This document shows, in pieces, positions 1-8,106 of a DNA stretch of 64,000 nucleotides; position 1 is the first letter of the stretch; each line of letters starts with the position of its first letter. Location of the stretch: contig NZ_CP005083.1 of the NCBI RefSeq assembly GCF_001563265.1, forward strand, positions 3,289,001 through 3,353,000, given 5' to 3'. Made by a program: the position numbers and the translations under genes. The notes beneath the pieces are model-generated. The model searched no databases. It was not told the DNA's origin and was given only the letters and a program-made list of their open reading frames with translations. The DNA comes from Sphingobium sp. TKS. GTDB taxonomy: Bacteria; Pseudomonadota; Alphaproteobacteria; Sphingomonadales; Sphingomonadaceae.

Positions 1-1717
1 CGATCTCGACGGGGTATACGATCCCTGTCGACCAAACGATCGATTGTTGTTGGGCATGAAGGGCAGCATCAGCGAGTTTGAGCTTGGCATTTTGCGAACA
101 CGCATGCTTGACGCGGCGCGCGCCAAGGCAAGGCGGGGAGAACTGCGCCTCAGTGTTCCGATCGGCTATATCTGGCACCGCGAATACGGCCTGGGGCTGG
201 ATCCCGATATCCGGGTACAGGAGGCGATCCGCCTCATCTTTTCGCGTTTCCGCGAGCTTGGCAGCGCCCGCCAGGTGCTGATTTCGCTGACAGCTGACAA
301 TTTCCATTTTCCCCGCCCTTCTGACGGCCGCAAAACGGTGTCCTTCGACTGGGTGCCGGTTCGCTATCGAAGCGTTATTTCGATCCTGAAGAACCCCTTC
401 TACGCTGGGGTCTATGTCTATGGTAAAAGCGAGAAGCGAACCGAGATTGTCGATGGCAGGGCACGCAAAAGTTACGGCCACAGCAAGCCCTTTGGAACGT
501 GGGAAGTGCTGCTCCAGGATCATCACGAAGGCTATATCGATTGGAGTGAGTTTGAGAGGAACCAGAGCCATATCGCCGTCAACGCGTTCGGACAGAAGGG
601 CGGCATCAAGTCGGGTCGTGGTGGCCGCGCGTTGCTCGCGGGCCTGCTCACCTGCGGCCGATGTGGAAGACGGTTGGGCGTTGTCTATTCGGGCCGGCCT
701 CCGGGTCATCCCTATTACCGCTGCGAACGTATCAACCAGATGCTGGCCAAGCCACGATGCATGACTTTTGGCGCATCTCGCATCGACCCTGCCATAGGCA
801 AAGAGATATTGAGAGCCGTGACGCCGATGGCGATCGAGGCCGCAATGGAAGCTGATCGGGCGCATCGGGATAATCTGGAAGAACGGCACCGCATGGTGGA
901 GCTGGACTTGCAGCAAGCCCGATACGAGGCATCCCTCGCTGAACGTCGCTATGCTGCCTGCGACCCTGATAACCGCCTGATCGCTGCCCAACTTGAGAAT
1001 AGCTGGGAAGCAGCGCTCAGGCGTGTTGAAGCCTATGAAGCGGGTTTGGCCCAAGCGCGACAAATCGATCTGGCCGCGCCGGCGCCCGATTTTGCTGGCA
1101 TTGCCACCGACCTGGAGACCGCTTGGCGCTCGCCTAACGTCGACATGCGTTGTCGTCAGCAGCTCCTCCGCACGCTCGTGACCGATATCATCGCTGATGT
1201 CGATGAAGAGCAACGTGAAGTCATTTTGACGATCCACTGGAAAGGTGGCCAACATTCTCAGCTGCGCATTCGCAAACCCAAAGCAGGCGAACATGGCCAG
1301 AGTACGCCCGAAGCCGCCCTTGCCATCATCCGCTCCATGGCCACCCGGTGGTCCGATGCAGACATTGCCGCCACTCTCAACCGGATGGGAATGCAAACCG
1401 GACAAGGCAAGACCTGGACAGCGCGCCGTGTCGGCTCGCTGCGCACTGTCCACAAAATCCACGGCTACCGATCCGCCGAAAAGAATGGAGAGTGGCTCAC
1501 GCTGACCGAAGCCGCCAAAAAGCTTGGGGTTACTGCCCATCGGGTCCGTCGACTGATCAAGGAGGGCGTGCTCCCTACCGAGCAAGTTGTACCCGATGCG
1601 CCGCACCAAATCCGAGCCACGGACCTGGAAAAGGACGAAGTGACCCAGTTCCCGCGTCACAGAGGCCCGTGTCACATCAAAATGGAAAACCAAAAGTCCC
1701 TGTTTCCGGACATTTGA
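1..1717 (+). CDS. Large serine recombinase, 5' end outside window
   Basis: Site-specific recombinase of the large serine (resolvase/invertase) family. The frame is open from base 2 (DLDGVYDP...NDRLLLGMKG), the end of the resolvase catalytic domain, so the catalytic serine lies left of the window and the first in-window start codon is not the real start. Then come the long E helix (SISEFELGILRTRM), the Recombinase domain, a zinc ribbon (LTCGRCGRRLG...YYRCERI, about codons 205-235 in the window), a coiled-coil stretch, and a C-terminal MerR/excisionase-like helix-turn-helix (LTLTEAAKKLGVTAHRVRRL). Such enzymes integrate and excise phages or islands. Its 3' end is followed at once by a ribosome binding site and then by a cut IS66 element, so it belongs to an eroded accessory region. 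Whether it is still functional cannot be judged without the N-terminus. Confidence 0.9.
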   Translation, partial: DLDGVYDPCRPNDRLLLGMKGSISEFELGILRTRMLDAARAKARRGELRLSVPIGYIWHREYGLGLDPDIRVQEAIRLIFSRFRELGSARQVLISLTADNFHFPRPSDGRKTVSFDWVPVRYRSVISILKNPFYAGVYVYGKSEKRTEIVDGRARKSYGHSKPFGTWEVLLQDHHEGYIDWSEFERNQSHIAVNAFGQKGGIKSGRGGRALLAGLLTCGRCGRRLGVVYSGRPPGHPYYRCERINQMLAKPRCMTFGASRIDPAIGKEILRAVTPMAIEAAMEADRAHRDNLEERHRMVELDLQQARYEASLAERRYAACDPDNRLIAAQLENSWEAALRRVEAYEAGLAQARQIDLAAPAPDFAGIATDLETAWRSPNVDMRCRQQLLRTLVTDIIADVDEEQREVILTIHWKGGQHSQLRIRKPKAGEHGQSTPEAALAIIRSMATRWSDADIAATLNRMGMQTGQGKTWTARRVGSLRTVHKIHGYRSAEKNGEWLTLTEAAKKLGVTAHRVRRLIKEGVLPTEQVVPDAPHQIRATDLEKDEVTQFPRHRGPCHIKMENQKSLFPDI

Positions 1718-1720
1718 AGA

Positions 1721-1744
1721 GGAGGTGTAGTATGAATCGGTCGT
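1721..1744 (+). pseudogene. First codons of a gene cut off by IS66 remnant
   Basis: An AGGAGGTG ribosome binding site (1721-1728) is followed by an ATG at 1732, four bases after it. The reading frame gives only MNRSL before it runs into IS66 tnpC sequence (antisense) near 1745. The spacing and SD quality look like a genuine second gene of the recombinase operon whose body has been lost. Its identity cannot be told from so few codons. Confidence 0.4.
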
Positions 1745-3151
1745 TGCTATGCCTCGAAGCGCCCGTTCCGCCGCGTTGTTCGAGAGGCAGATGCGGCCAT
1801 CATCGAGGAACGCAGCGAAGGCTGGCCATGCCTTGAGCATGTAATCCATGGCCTCGGCCACATCGCTGTTCTTCGATAGCTTGGACCGGTTGTCGCGCAT
1901 CCATTCTTCCAGATCGGCAACGAGCGGGGCGCTGAGTTCCTGTCGAAGGGCGTGGCGCTCCTGGGCCGGTCTGCCGTTGATGGCGCGCTCAATGTCCAAG
2001 ATCGCGTCGATACGGCGGACCGCCTCCACTGCCAGCGGCGAGATAACGGCCTTTTTGCGGCGCTTCTTGAGCTGCGCGGCGATATCGGCCAGCTCGAAGA
2101 AATAGCGGCGCGCGTGGCTCCAGCATAAGGCGCGGGTCAGCGGCGCCGGCAGTCTGTCGGCATGGAACAACGCATTGTAGCCGGCATATGCGTCAGCCTG
2201 AAGGATGCCTCTCCAACTGCGCAGATGTCCCACGGGATGCTCGCCCCGCCGGTCCCGGGAATAATGGAAGATCGCTGCGGGCGGTGCCGGTCCGCCAAAA
2301 GGTCGATCATCCCGAACATAGGTCCAGATCCGGCCCGTATCGGTCTTGGTCTTGGTCAGCACTGGCACCGTCGTATCGTCGCCATGCAATCGCTCGGCGG
2401 CAAGGACGTGGGCTTCGATCAGGAGATAGAGCGGCATCAGCGCGGCGGTGCAGGTGCCGACCTGATCGGCCAGAGTGGAAAGGCTCAGGTCCACGCCTTC
2501 CCGGGCATAGCGATCACGCTGGCGGTTAAGCGGTTGATGCGCGCCGAACTTCTCGAACAACAGCATCGCCAGGAAGCTGGGGCCAAAGAGCCCGCGGGGC
2601 GTGACGTGGAACGGCGCCGGCGGTTGGGTGATCTTCTCACAATCCCGGCAGGAGAACTTCTCCCGCACGGTCTGAACCACCTTCCACTGTCGCGGCACGA
2701 CCTCAAGCGTCTCGGTGATATCCTCACCCAGCTTGCACAGCCGTTCTGAGCCGCAGCAGGGGCAGGCATCGGGCGCGGCGATGACGACGCGCTCGCGCGG
2801 CAGATGCTCGGGCAAGGCCTTGCGGGCGGGCCGCTTGCGCTCGAACGGTGCGACGTTGGTCTTCGCCGCTGCCAGGGCAGCCAGGAACTCATCTTCGCTG
2901 GCAGCGGTCTCGCACTCCTCGAAGGTCAGTTCCATCTGGTCGAGCAGATGGCGCGTGCGTTCGGATCGCTGGCCAAAAAGGGTGCGGCGCATCTTCTCGT
3001 TCTGCAGTTCGAGAAGGGCGTTGCGGGCTTCCAGGTCAGCGTTGATGGCCTTGATGCGGGCGACTTCAGCGGCGACAGCCTCGGCAGCGGCAAGCCGCTC
3101 GCGAAGGCTGTCGATCTCTGCTTGCGCTTCGGTCCCCATGGTCAATGACAT
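1745..3151 (-). pseudogene. tnpC: IS66 transposase TnpC, 3' truncated
   Basis: DDE transposase of IS66. Starts at ATG 3151 (alternative in-frame ATG at 3139). I read the frame codon by codon and it is uninterrupted for about 468 codons: N-terminal coiled-coil/leucine-rich region, a zinc-finger-like CPCCGSERL and CRDCEK pair, the catalytic blocks GDDTTVP, QADAYAGYN and NNAAERALRGIA. The three acidic catalytic residues are therefore kept, but the roughly 50-residue C-terminal tail normal for the family is replaced by unrelated sequence (TTDSYYTSS...). There is no stop codon in this frame all the way to base 1 because the antisense of the serine recombinase happens to be open, so the protein would have a very long junk tail. 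Non-functional by inference. Confidence 0.85.
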
Positions 3152-3199
3152 AGCCGAAAAGCACCGGAATCCCTAGCTTCTTAGGTCATGCCGGGGCTT

Positions 3200-3547
3200 T
3201 TATCCGGCCAATGTCGGACGCCAGGTGGCCTGCGGATTACGCCAGTCGATCGCCTCCAACATGCAAGCCATCTGCGAGGGGGAAATGGCAATCACCCCGT
3301 CCACGGCCGAAGGCCAGATGTACTTCCCGCGCTCGAGACGCTTGGCATAAAGCGACATGCCGACACCATCATGCCAGATGATCTTGCAGAGGTCGCCGCG
3401 GCGTCCCCTGAAAATGTAGAGATCCCCGGCGAAGGGATCACGTCCGAAACTCTGCTGCACCTGCAGAGCCAGGCTGCGCATGCCGCGCCGCATGTCCGTG
3501 TGCCCCGTTGCGATCCATATCCGAACGCCGGAAGGAACTGGGATCAC
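3200..3547 (-). CDS. tnpB: IS66 accessory protein TnpB (IS66 Orf2)
   Basis: 115-residue IS66 Orf2-type protein. Recognised by TDMRRGMRSLALQVQQSF, the DLYIFRGRRGDLCKIIWHDG block and the closing WPSAVDGVIAIS. Full length for the family (about 115 residues). It overlaps tnpA by four bases (ATGA), which indicates translational coupling, and lies 48 bases before tnpC. Its exact role in IS66 transposition is not known; it is needed together with TnpA and TnpC in the elements that have been studied. Confidence 0.92.
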   Translation of the reverse strand: MIPVPSGVRIWIATGHTDMRRGMRSLALQVQQSFGRDPFAGDLYIFRGRRGDLCKIIWHDGVGMSLYAKRLERGKYIWPSAVDGVIAISPSQMACMLEAIDWRNPQATWRPTLAG

Positions 3548-3873
3548 GGCTTGACCGACCGCAGCACTGCCGACACCAGCCCAGGTGATGCGCCAGCGGG
3601 AATGCGCACGATCGCCCGCTCAAACTCGACGGTGATCGCCGATCCGATCACTGGCACCGGATCGGCTTGCACCTGCACCTCGGCAAAGCCCTGCGCTGCC
3701 TGCCCCATCTGCCGCCGCCATCTGTAGATCTGGTTCGGCCGCAGATCGGCACGGCGGGCAATCTCCGCCACGTTCGCACCGGGCGCCGAAACCGCCGCGA
3801 CCAGTTCGCGCTTCTGCTGGTCGCTCCATACCCGCCGCCGCTCCGGCCCCGAAATTACCGTGATCTGACTCAT
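3544..3873 (-). CDS. tnpA: IS66 accessory protein TnpA (helix-turn-helix)
   Basis: 109 residues with an IS3/IS66 orfA-like helix-turn-helix near the N-terminus (WSDQQKRELVAAVSAPGANV, then EIARRADLRPNQIYRWRRQM). First gene of the IS66 set, overlapping tnpB by four bases. Length is normal. The upstream region to about 3972 is the non-coding terminal segment of the element. Confidence 0.92.
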   Translation of the reverse strand: MSQITVISGPERRRVWSDQQKRELVAAVSAPGANVAEIARRADLRPNQIYRWRRQMGQAAQGFAEVQVQADPVPVIGSAITVEFERAIVRIPAGASPGLVSAVLRSVKP

Positions 3874-3972
3874 CGCACCGTCCTTAGTATCGGTGCAAAC
3901 ACCGGCGCTTGCACCGGTGCCATGTCAAAATATCAGCGGATCACCGCAAGGCGGCCCTCACCGGAGCGATAC

Positions 3973-4760
3973 CTTCGATCCTCGTGAACCGCTTGACCGG
4001 ACCTGTGAACAAAAAACCAGCGGCTGAACGACCACAAAGGGTCGAGAGTGAAAGCTGTGGAAAACATAAATTTGCCGATAGACGATTCGCTCGGTCGGAC
4101 GCTACTCGCCGCCGGATGAGCATCGTAGCAACCATAATGAATTCGACCACCGGCCAACCAATCCAGAAGATGACCTTCGGCCGGATGCCAAAGCCTTGGG
4201 CCACTTTCCATCTGGAAAATGGAGAGCGCGTGACGGCGGACCGCGTGAATGTTGGGAAACCGGCGCCCGGCAAATTCGTCGCCCCCGTCGAAGTCTGGGT
4301 CACACCCAAGAACTGAAATCTGCCCTATCGTTGGAGAACGAGATTTTCACACCTCAACGGCCGCCCTTACCCTTCCACGTCAAAGTATCTGATGAACAAC
4401 GTTGCGCCGCGCAATGAGTGCCCTAAAAAAGCGAGGCCTGCTTTCTGCCTTACTCGATTTGAACGCATCCGCGTTTCGGACGATGCGATCCGATTTAACT
4501 CCATTTGCTCCGATTTGGACCAGTGACATAGTCGGCGGATTGCAGAACCATTGGTTGAGTTATTGGGAGTATGCCCGTGCCTCGCAATGCTCTGCCCAAA
4601 CAGGACGACCGGATGATCACTGGCCGATTTTGGGGAACTCGCCTGCCTTTCGCGCCGCCAGATTGATCGTTTGCGCGCGAAACGCCCAAGCAATTTCCTC
4701 CGGGAATTCGAGCTGGGCACCGGGAGCAGCAAATTCCACCGCTGCCCCCGGTTCCGACTT
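3973..4760. other. Gene-poor stretch between IS66 and integrase remnant
   Basis: No gene I can support. An ATG at 4117 opens a 66-codon plus-strand frame (to 4316) with a moderately protein-like end (WATFHLENGERVTADRVNVG) but no ribosome binding site. On the minus strand, about 4615-4760 reads FPEEIAWAFRAQTINLAARK... to a stop, possibly the tail of a decayed gene, with no start. Base composition is visibly less GC-rich than the core genes, in keeping with foreign or decaying DNA. Confidence 0.5.
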
Positions 4761-5034
4761 TCAGAGGGTCAAGCCTGGCTCGATACCAGAGCCTTGTGGT
4801 GATCGCCCACCATCCATACGGTCGTCTGGCGCTTCGAGCAATTCGGCGACGCTGGCACGACGCGCGATAGTCAGCACTTCCTGTTCCCATCGCGCGAACC
4901 AGCGCCGCTTCTCCTCTTCGAGATCGTACCCGTATAGGTTCGCTCCAGCCCGGTCTTCAGATGATTCAGCATCGCTTCTAGGGAGAACCGGATCCAACCC
5001 TCTTCGATAGAGATCTTTACATAAGTCACTGGAA
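4761..5034 (-). pseudogene. Tyrosine integrase C-terminal remnant, frameshifted
   Basis: Two minus-strand frames together spell the end of a phage/island tyrosine recombinase: LEAMLNHLKTGLERTYTG in one frame and, after loss of one base near 4938, YDLEEEKRRWFARWEQEV in the other. The tyrosine of ERTYTG fits the catalytic position, and the GYDLEEEKRxWF helix is typical of the C-terminal tail. The N-terminal and most of the catalytic domain are gone. It lies about 30 bases from the 3' end of tRNA-Gln, the usual place for an integrase whose attachment site is the tRNA. The frame 4761-4997 alone gives 78 residues, of which only the second part is integrase-like. Confidence 0.65.
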
Positions 5035-5059
5035 ATGGGCCGAAACTAGAGGATTCGGC

Positions 5060-5134
5060 TGGCTGGGGCGGCAGGATTCGAACCTGCGAATGGCGGCATC
5101 AAAAGCCGCTGCCTTACCGCTTGGCGACGCCCCA
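5060..5134 (-). tRNA. tRNA-Gln (anticodon TTG)
   Basis: 75-nt cloverleaf on the minus strand. Acceptor TGGGGCG pairs with CGCCCCA followed by G and an encoded CCA. The anticodon stem GCGGC/GCCGC holds loop TTTTGAT with anticodon TTG. The T arm is GCAGGTTCGAATCCTGC. The 3' end faces the mobile remnants at 1-5059, so the tRNA is the probable attachment site. Confidence 0.96.
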
Positions 5135-5223
5135 GCATCGGCCGGATATCGCCGGCGCGGACCGCCATATAGCGTGTGCTGCGCGAAAGGAAAGCCTAGT
5201 CATTATTTTCCGAAACGGCCAAT

Positions 5224-5784
5224 ATGCGCCCCGCCCTTCCCTTCAGCCTGGAATTGCCCGGCATGTCCGCTCCGAATTCTCCATCAGCCGTCTCGACCTC
5301 CCAGATCTCGCCTGCTTCGCCGCTATTCCTGCGCGAAGACGAGATTCGCCGGGGCATAGAGATGCTCTATTTCGGCTATTCCGCGCTGACCCGGTCGATC
5401 GACGAGGGGCTCTCCGCGCAAGGGCTGGGCCGGGCGCATCACCGCGCGCTCTATTTCATCTCGCGTCAGCCCGACCTTACCGTCAAGGATCTGCTGCGCC
5501 TGCTGGCGATCACCAAGCAGTCGCTGGGGCGCGTGCTCAACGACCTGATCGAGCAGGGCTATATCGAAACCCGGCAGGGCGCTAATGACCGGCGGCAGAA
5601 ATTGTTGCGGCTGAGCCCCGCCGGGGTTGCGCTGGAGGCAGAGCTGTTCCGCGCGCTGCGGGAAAAAATGGCGGCCGCCTATGCCCAGGCGGGTCAAGGC
5701 TCCGTCACCGGGTTCTGGCGCGTGCTGGAAGGGCTGATCCCCGATCAGGATCGATCGATGGTGTTCGGCCTGCGCGGCCGCTGA
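5224..5784 (+). CDS. MarR-family transcriptional regulator
   Basis: Winged helix-turn-helix repressor of the MarR type. The core IEMLYFGYSALTRSIDEGLSAQGLGRAHHRALYFI is followed by the HTH (LTVKDLLRLLAITKQSLGRVL) and the wing with the family DRRQKLLRLSPAG signature. The first about 35 residues are low-complexity; the ATG at 5263 is an equally plausible start because neither has a clear ribosome binding site. It stands alone between tRNA-Gln and a small lipoprotein gene, so its target and ligand are unknown. Confidence 0.88.
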   Translation: MRPALPFSLELPGMSAPNSPSAVSTSQISPASPLFLREDEIRRGIEMLYFGYSALTRSIDEGLSAQGLGRAHHRALYFISRQPDLTVKDLLRLLAITKQSLGRVLNDLIEQGYIETRQGANDRRQKLLRLSPAGVALEAELFRALREKMAAAYAQAGQGSVTGFWRVLEGLIPDQDRSMVFGLRGR

Positions 5785-5856
5785 AAGATCGTTACGCAAC
5801 CTTATCACCGCAGCAACGCTTATTAGACCTTCGTTGATGGCAAATGAGGGTAAACC

Positions 5857-6171
5857 ATGCGCAAATCATATCTGGCCGCCATGTCGGTGCTGACCGTCCT
5901 GAGCGCGTCCGCCTGTTCGGAAAAGGCCTCCAACAATCTGGAAAATGCAGGCTCCGCCATCGGCAATGATGTGAGCAACGCGGTCGACCAGGCGGGAGAG
6001 AAGATCGACAGGGGGCTCGACAAGGCAGGCAATGCGATAGACGAGAGTTCTGACCGGATGGGCGCGGCGATGGACAATGCCTCCCGCGATGCCGAACGAG
6101 AGGCGCACGAGGCCAAGCAGGATGTCGGCTCGGCAATGGAACGCGCGGGCAACGACATCCGAAAGGACTGA
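5857..6171 (+). CDS. Small lipoprotein with amphipathic helical repeats
   Basis: 104 residues. Signal peptide with lipobox LSASAC (cysteine at about residue 20), then a highly charged, alanine-rich helix with loose 11-residue periodicity (NAVDQAGEKIDRGLDKAGNA, then repeats such as DRMGAAMDNASRDAE). This is the pattern of entericidin/LEA-like small envelope lipoproteins, often stress-related. No catalytic motif. Monocistronic: it is closed by a strong hairpin at 6183-6220. Function unknown; the outer envelope is the likely location. Confidence 0.75.
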   Translation: MRKSYLAAMSVLTVLSASACSEKASNNLENAGSAIGNDVSNAVDQAGEKIDRGLDKAGNAIDESSDRMGAAMDNASRDAEREAHEAKQDVGSAMERAGNDIRKD

Positions 6172-6182
6172 CCCGAACGGAA

Positions 6183-6220
6183 AAGCGCCGCTCCCCGGCC
6201 CCCGCAAGGGAGCGGCGCTT
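6183..6220 (+). terminator. Hairpin terminator after lipoprotein gene
   Basis: Perfect 13-bp inverted repeat AAGCGCCGCTCCC / GGGAGCGGCGCTT with a 12-nt loop, starting 12 bases after the stop codon. There is no long T tract on the plus side, so it may also act as an mRNA-stabilising stem. Confidence 0.7.
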
Positions 6221-6254
6221 GACCTGAGCGGCCATCGGCAGCACCAGCGATGGC

Positions 6255-7145
6255 ATGCATGGCGCCACTTCCAAAACCCCCTCCCCCTCCCGGCTGATGA
6301 TCGGACGCCCGGAACTGGCGCTGATCGGCATTACCCTGTTGTGGGGCGGCACATTTCTGATCGTCCATCAGGCGATGCGCCACAGCGGTCCGCTGTTCTT
6401 CGTCGGGCTGCGTTTCGGCACCGCCGCGCTGATGGCGCTGCCGTTCGCGTTGCCCCTGTTGCGTGGCGTCACCCGGCGCGAATGGCTGGCCGGGGTGATG
6501 ATCGGGGTCGGCATCTTCACCGGCTATTCGCTACAGACATGGGGGCTTCAGACGATCGCCAGCAGCACGTCGGCCTTCATCACTGCCGCCTATGTGCCGC
6601 TGGTTCCCATCCTGCAATGGATCATCCTGCGCAGGCGGCCCCGGCTGGCGAGTTGGGCGGGCGTGGCGCTGGCCTTCATCGGGTTGTTGCTGATCGCGGC
6701 GCCGAAGGATGGATTGTCGCTGGACCGGGGCGAGACGCTGACGCTGATCAGCACGCTCGCCATCGCGCTGGAGATCATCTTCATCAGCCTGTGGGCGAGC
6801 CGCGTCGACGTGGCGCGGGTCACGTTCATCCAACTGGCGGTGACATCCCTGCTGGCCTTTGCCTGCATGGTTCCGGCTGGAGAGGTGATTCCGCCCTTTT
6901 CCTGGACGGTGGTGCTGTCGGCCTGCGGCCTGGGGCTGATGACGGCGCTGATCCAGTTCGTCATGAACTGGGCGCAGCAGAGCGTGTCAGCGACCCGGGC
7001 GACGCTGATCTATGCGGGCGAGCCGGTCTGGGCGGGCCTGATCGGCTGGATCGCAGGCGACCGACTGCCGGCCATCGCCCTGCTGGGCGGCGCGCTGGTG
7101 GTCGCCGCCGTCATTGTCAGCGAAATCCGGTTCGGGAAGCGTTAG
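6255..7145 (+). CDS. DMT-superfamily (EamA) transporter
   Basis: 296-residue inner-membrane protein with ten predicted hydrophobic helices in two EamA repeats, for example LALIGITLLWGGTFLIVHQA at the start and ATLIYAGEPVWAGLIGWIAG near the end, the latter a typical second-repeat signature. Metabolite or drug export is usual for the family, but the substrate cannot be told from sequence. An internal ATG at 6297 (MIGRPELALIG) sits right before the first helix and could be the true start. It converges on the enoyl-CoA hydratase gene, with a shared hairpin between them. Confidence 0.88.
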   Translation: MHGATSKTPSPSRLMIGRPELALIGITLLWGGTFLIVHQAMRHSGPLFFVGLRFGTAALMALPFALPLLRGVTRREWLAGVMIGVGIFTGYSLQTWGLQTIASSTSAFITAAYVPLVPILQWIILRRRPRLASWAGVALAFIGLLLIAAPKDGLSLDRGETLTLISTLAIALEIIFISLWASRVDVARVTFIQLAVTSLLAFACMVPAGEVIPPFSWTVVLSACGLGLMTALIQFVMNWAQQSVSATRATLIYAGEPVWAGLIGWIAGDRLPAIALLGGALVVAAVIVSEIRFGKR

Positions 7146-7211
7146 AGTGATTTCGAAGCAAGTGGAATCACCTGCTGACTCGGAAATCACGGAAAACAAA
7201 AACTCCCCTGG

Positions 7212-7243
7212 AAACATTCCGGTTCAATCAGACCGGAATGTTT
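7212..7243. terminator. Bidirectional terminator between convergent genes
   Basis: Perfect 12-bp stem AAACATTCCGGT / ACCGGAATGTTT with an 8-nt loop. The A-rich left flank and T-rich right end make it usable from both strands. It lies between the EamA transporter (plus) and the enoyl-CoA hydratase (minus), whose stop codon directly abuts it. Confidence 0.8.
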
Positions 7244-7999
7244 CTAGCGCCGGAACACTGGCGGGCGTTTCTCGAAAAAGGCCGCGAATGCCTCCTGCGC
7301 CTCGGCGGAGCGAAGCGTTTCCTGAAACAGTCGCGCTTCCTCCTCGATCCGCTGGTTCAGCACGGCCGGATCGCCCTTCATCAGCCGGCGCGTCACGGCA
7401 AGCGCCTGGGGCGGCTTGGTCATCAGCAGGGCCGCTTTCCGCCGCGCATGATCCAACAGGCTATCGGCGGGGACGATCGCCGTGACGAAACCCACCTGAT
7501 CGGCCGTCTGCGCGTCCATCGGCTCGCCCAGAAGCAGCATCGACGCAGCCTTGGCATAGCCGAATGTGGCGGGCGCCAGCAGGCTGGAGCCTGCTTCAGG
7601 CACGATCCCCAGATTGACGAAGGGCGTGATGAAGCGCGCATCGGGCGAAGCATAGACCAGGTCGCAGTGGAACAGCATGGTCGTGCCCACCCCCACGGCG
7701 AGTCCCTGAACAGCGGCGACCATCGGCTTTTCAAAGGCGGCGATGGCGCGGATGAAGGCAAAGGCAGCCTCCCCGCCCTGCGGGCCAGCCATGAAATCCT
7801 TCAGGTCGTTGCCCGCGCAGAAAGCGTCGCCCTTCCCGGCGAAAAACACGACGCCGATCTCGTCCCGCGCGGACGCATCGGCCAGCGCGGCGGTCATGGC
7901 ACGGTACATGGCGGCGGTCAGCGCATTCTTCTTGTCAGGCCGGTCGATGTGGATTTCGATGACGCCCTGATTTTCGACGATGGCGATCCCTTCGCTCAC
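7244..7999 (-). CDS. Enoyl-CoA hydratase/isomerase family protein
   Basis: 251-residue crotonase-fold protein. Shows GVIEIHIDRPDKKNALTAAM at the N-terminus, the oxyanion-hole blocks AGKGDAFCAGNDLKDF and AVQGLAVGVGTTMLFHCDLV, and PFVNLGIVPEAGSS, where glutamate sits at one of the usual catalytic positions. Start chosen at GTG 7999 because an AAGGAG lies nine bases upstream; the frame stays open further upstream but looks non-coding. A role in fatty-acid or other acyl-CoA turnover is likely; the precise substrate is not predictable. Confidence 0.9.
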   Translation of the reverse strand: MSEGIAIVENQGVIEIHIDRPDKKNALTAAMYRAMTAALADASARDEIGVVFFAGKGDAFCAGNDLKDFMAGPQGGEAAFAFIRAIAAFEKPMVAAVQGLAVGVGTTMLFHCDLVYASPDARFITPFVNLGIVPEAGSSLLAPATFGYAKAASMLLLGEPMDAQTADQVGFVTAIVPADSLLDHARRKAALLMTKPPQALAVTRRLMKGDPAVLNQRIEEEARLFQETLRSAEAQEAFAAFFEKRPPVFRR

Positions 8000-8106
8000 G
8001 GCCCGACTCTCCTTCACTTTTGGCTGCGGTGATTGACCGGGCGACTGTTGGCCGATCGGCGCTGGGACGTCTATTCTTTTTCGACCATTCTGCCTAAAGC
8101 CGAGCC

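Larger units (their letters stand above)
1745..3972 (-). mobile_element. IS66-family element, one end deleted
   Basis: Holds tnpA, tnpB and most of tnpC in the usual IS66 order, all on the minus strand. The left border (near 1745) falls inside tnpC, right after the conserved ERALRGIA block, so the last part of tnpC and one terminal inverted repeat are missing. The other border is probably near 3972, where the upstream non-coding end of the element stops. With one end gone no inverted-repeat pair or target duplication can be demonstrated, so that border is approximate. The element cannot move by itself unless complemented. Confidence 0.8.

Noticed and set aside
4117..4316. 66-codon plus-strand ORF between IS66 and the integrase remnant
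   Set aside because: Partly protein-like but has no ribosome binding site or recognised family; described only under the gap entry.
5790..5825. EcfG-type stress promoter before the small lipoprotein gene (GCAAC-N16-CGCT)
   Set aside because: Both hexamer-like boxes deviate from GGAAC/CGTT, so support is too weak to list.
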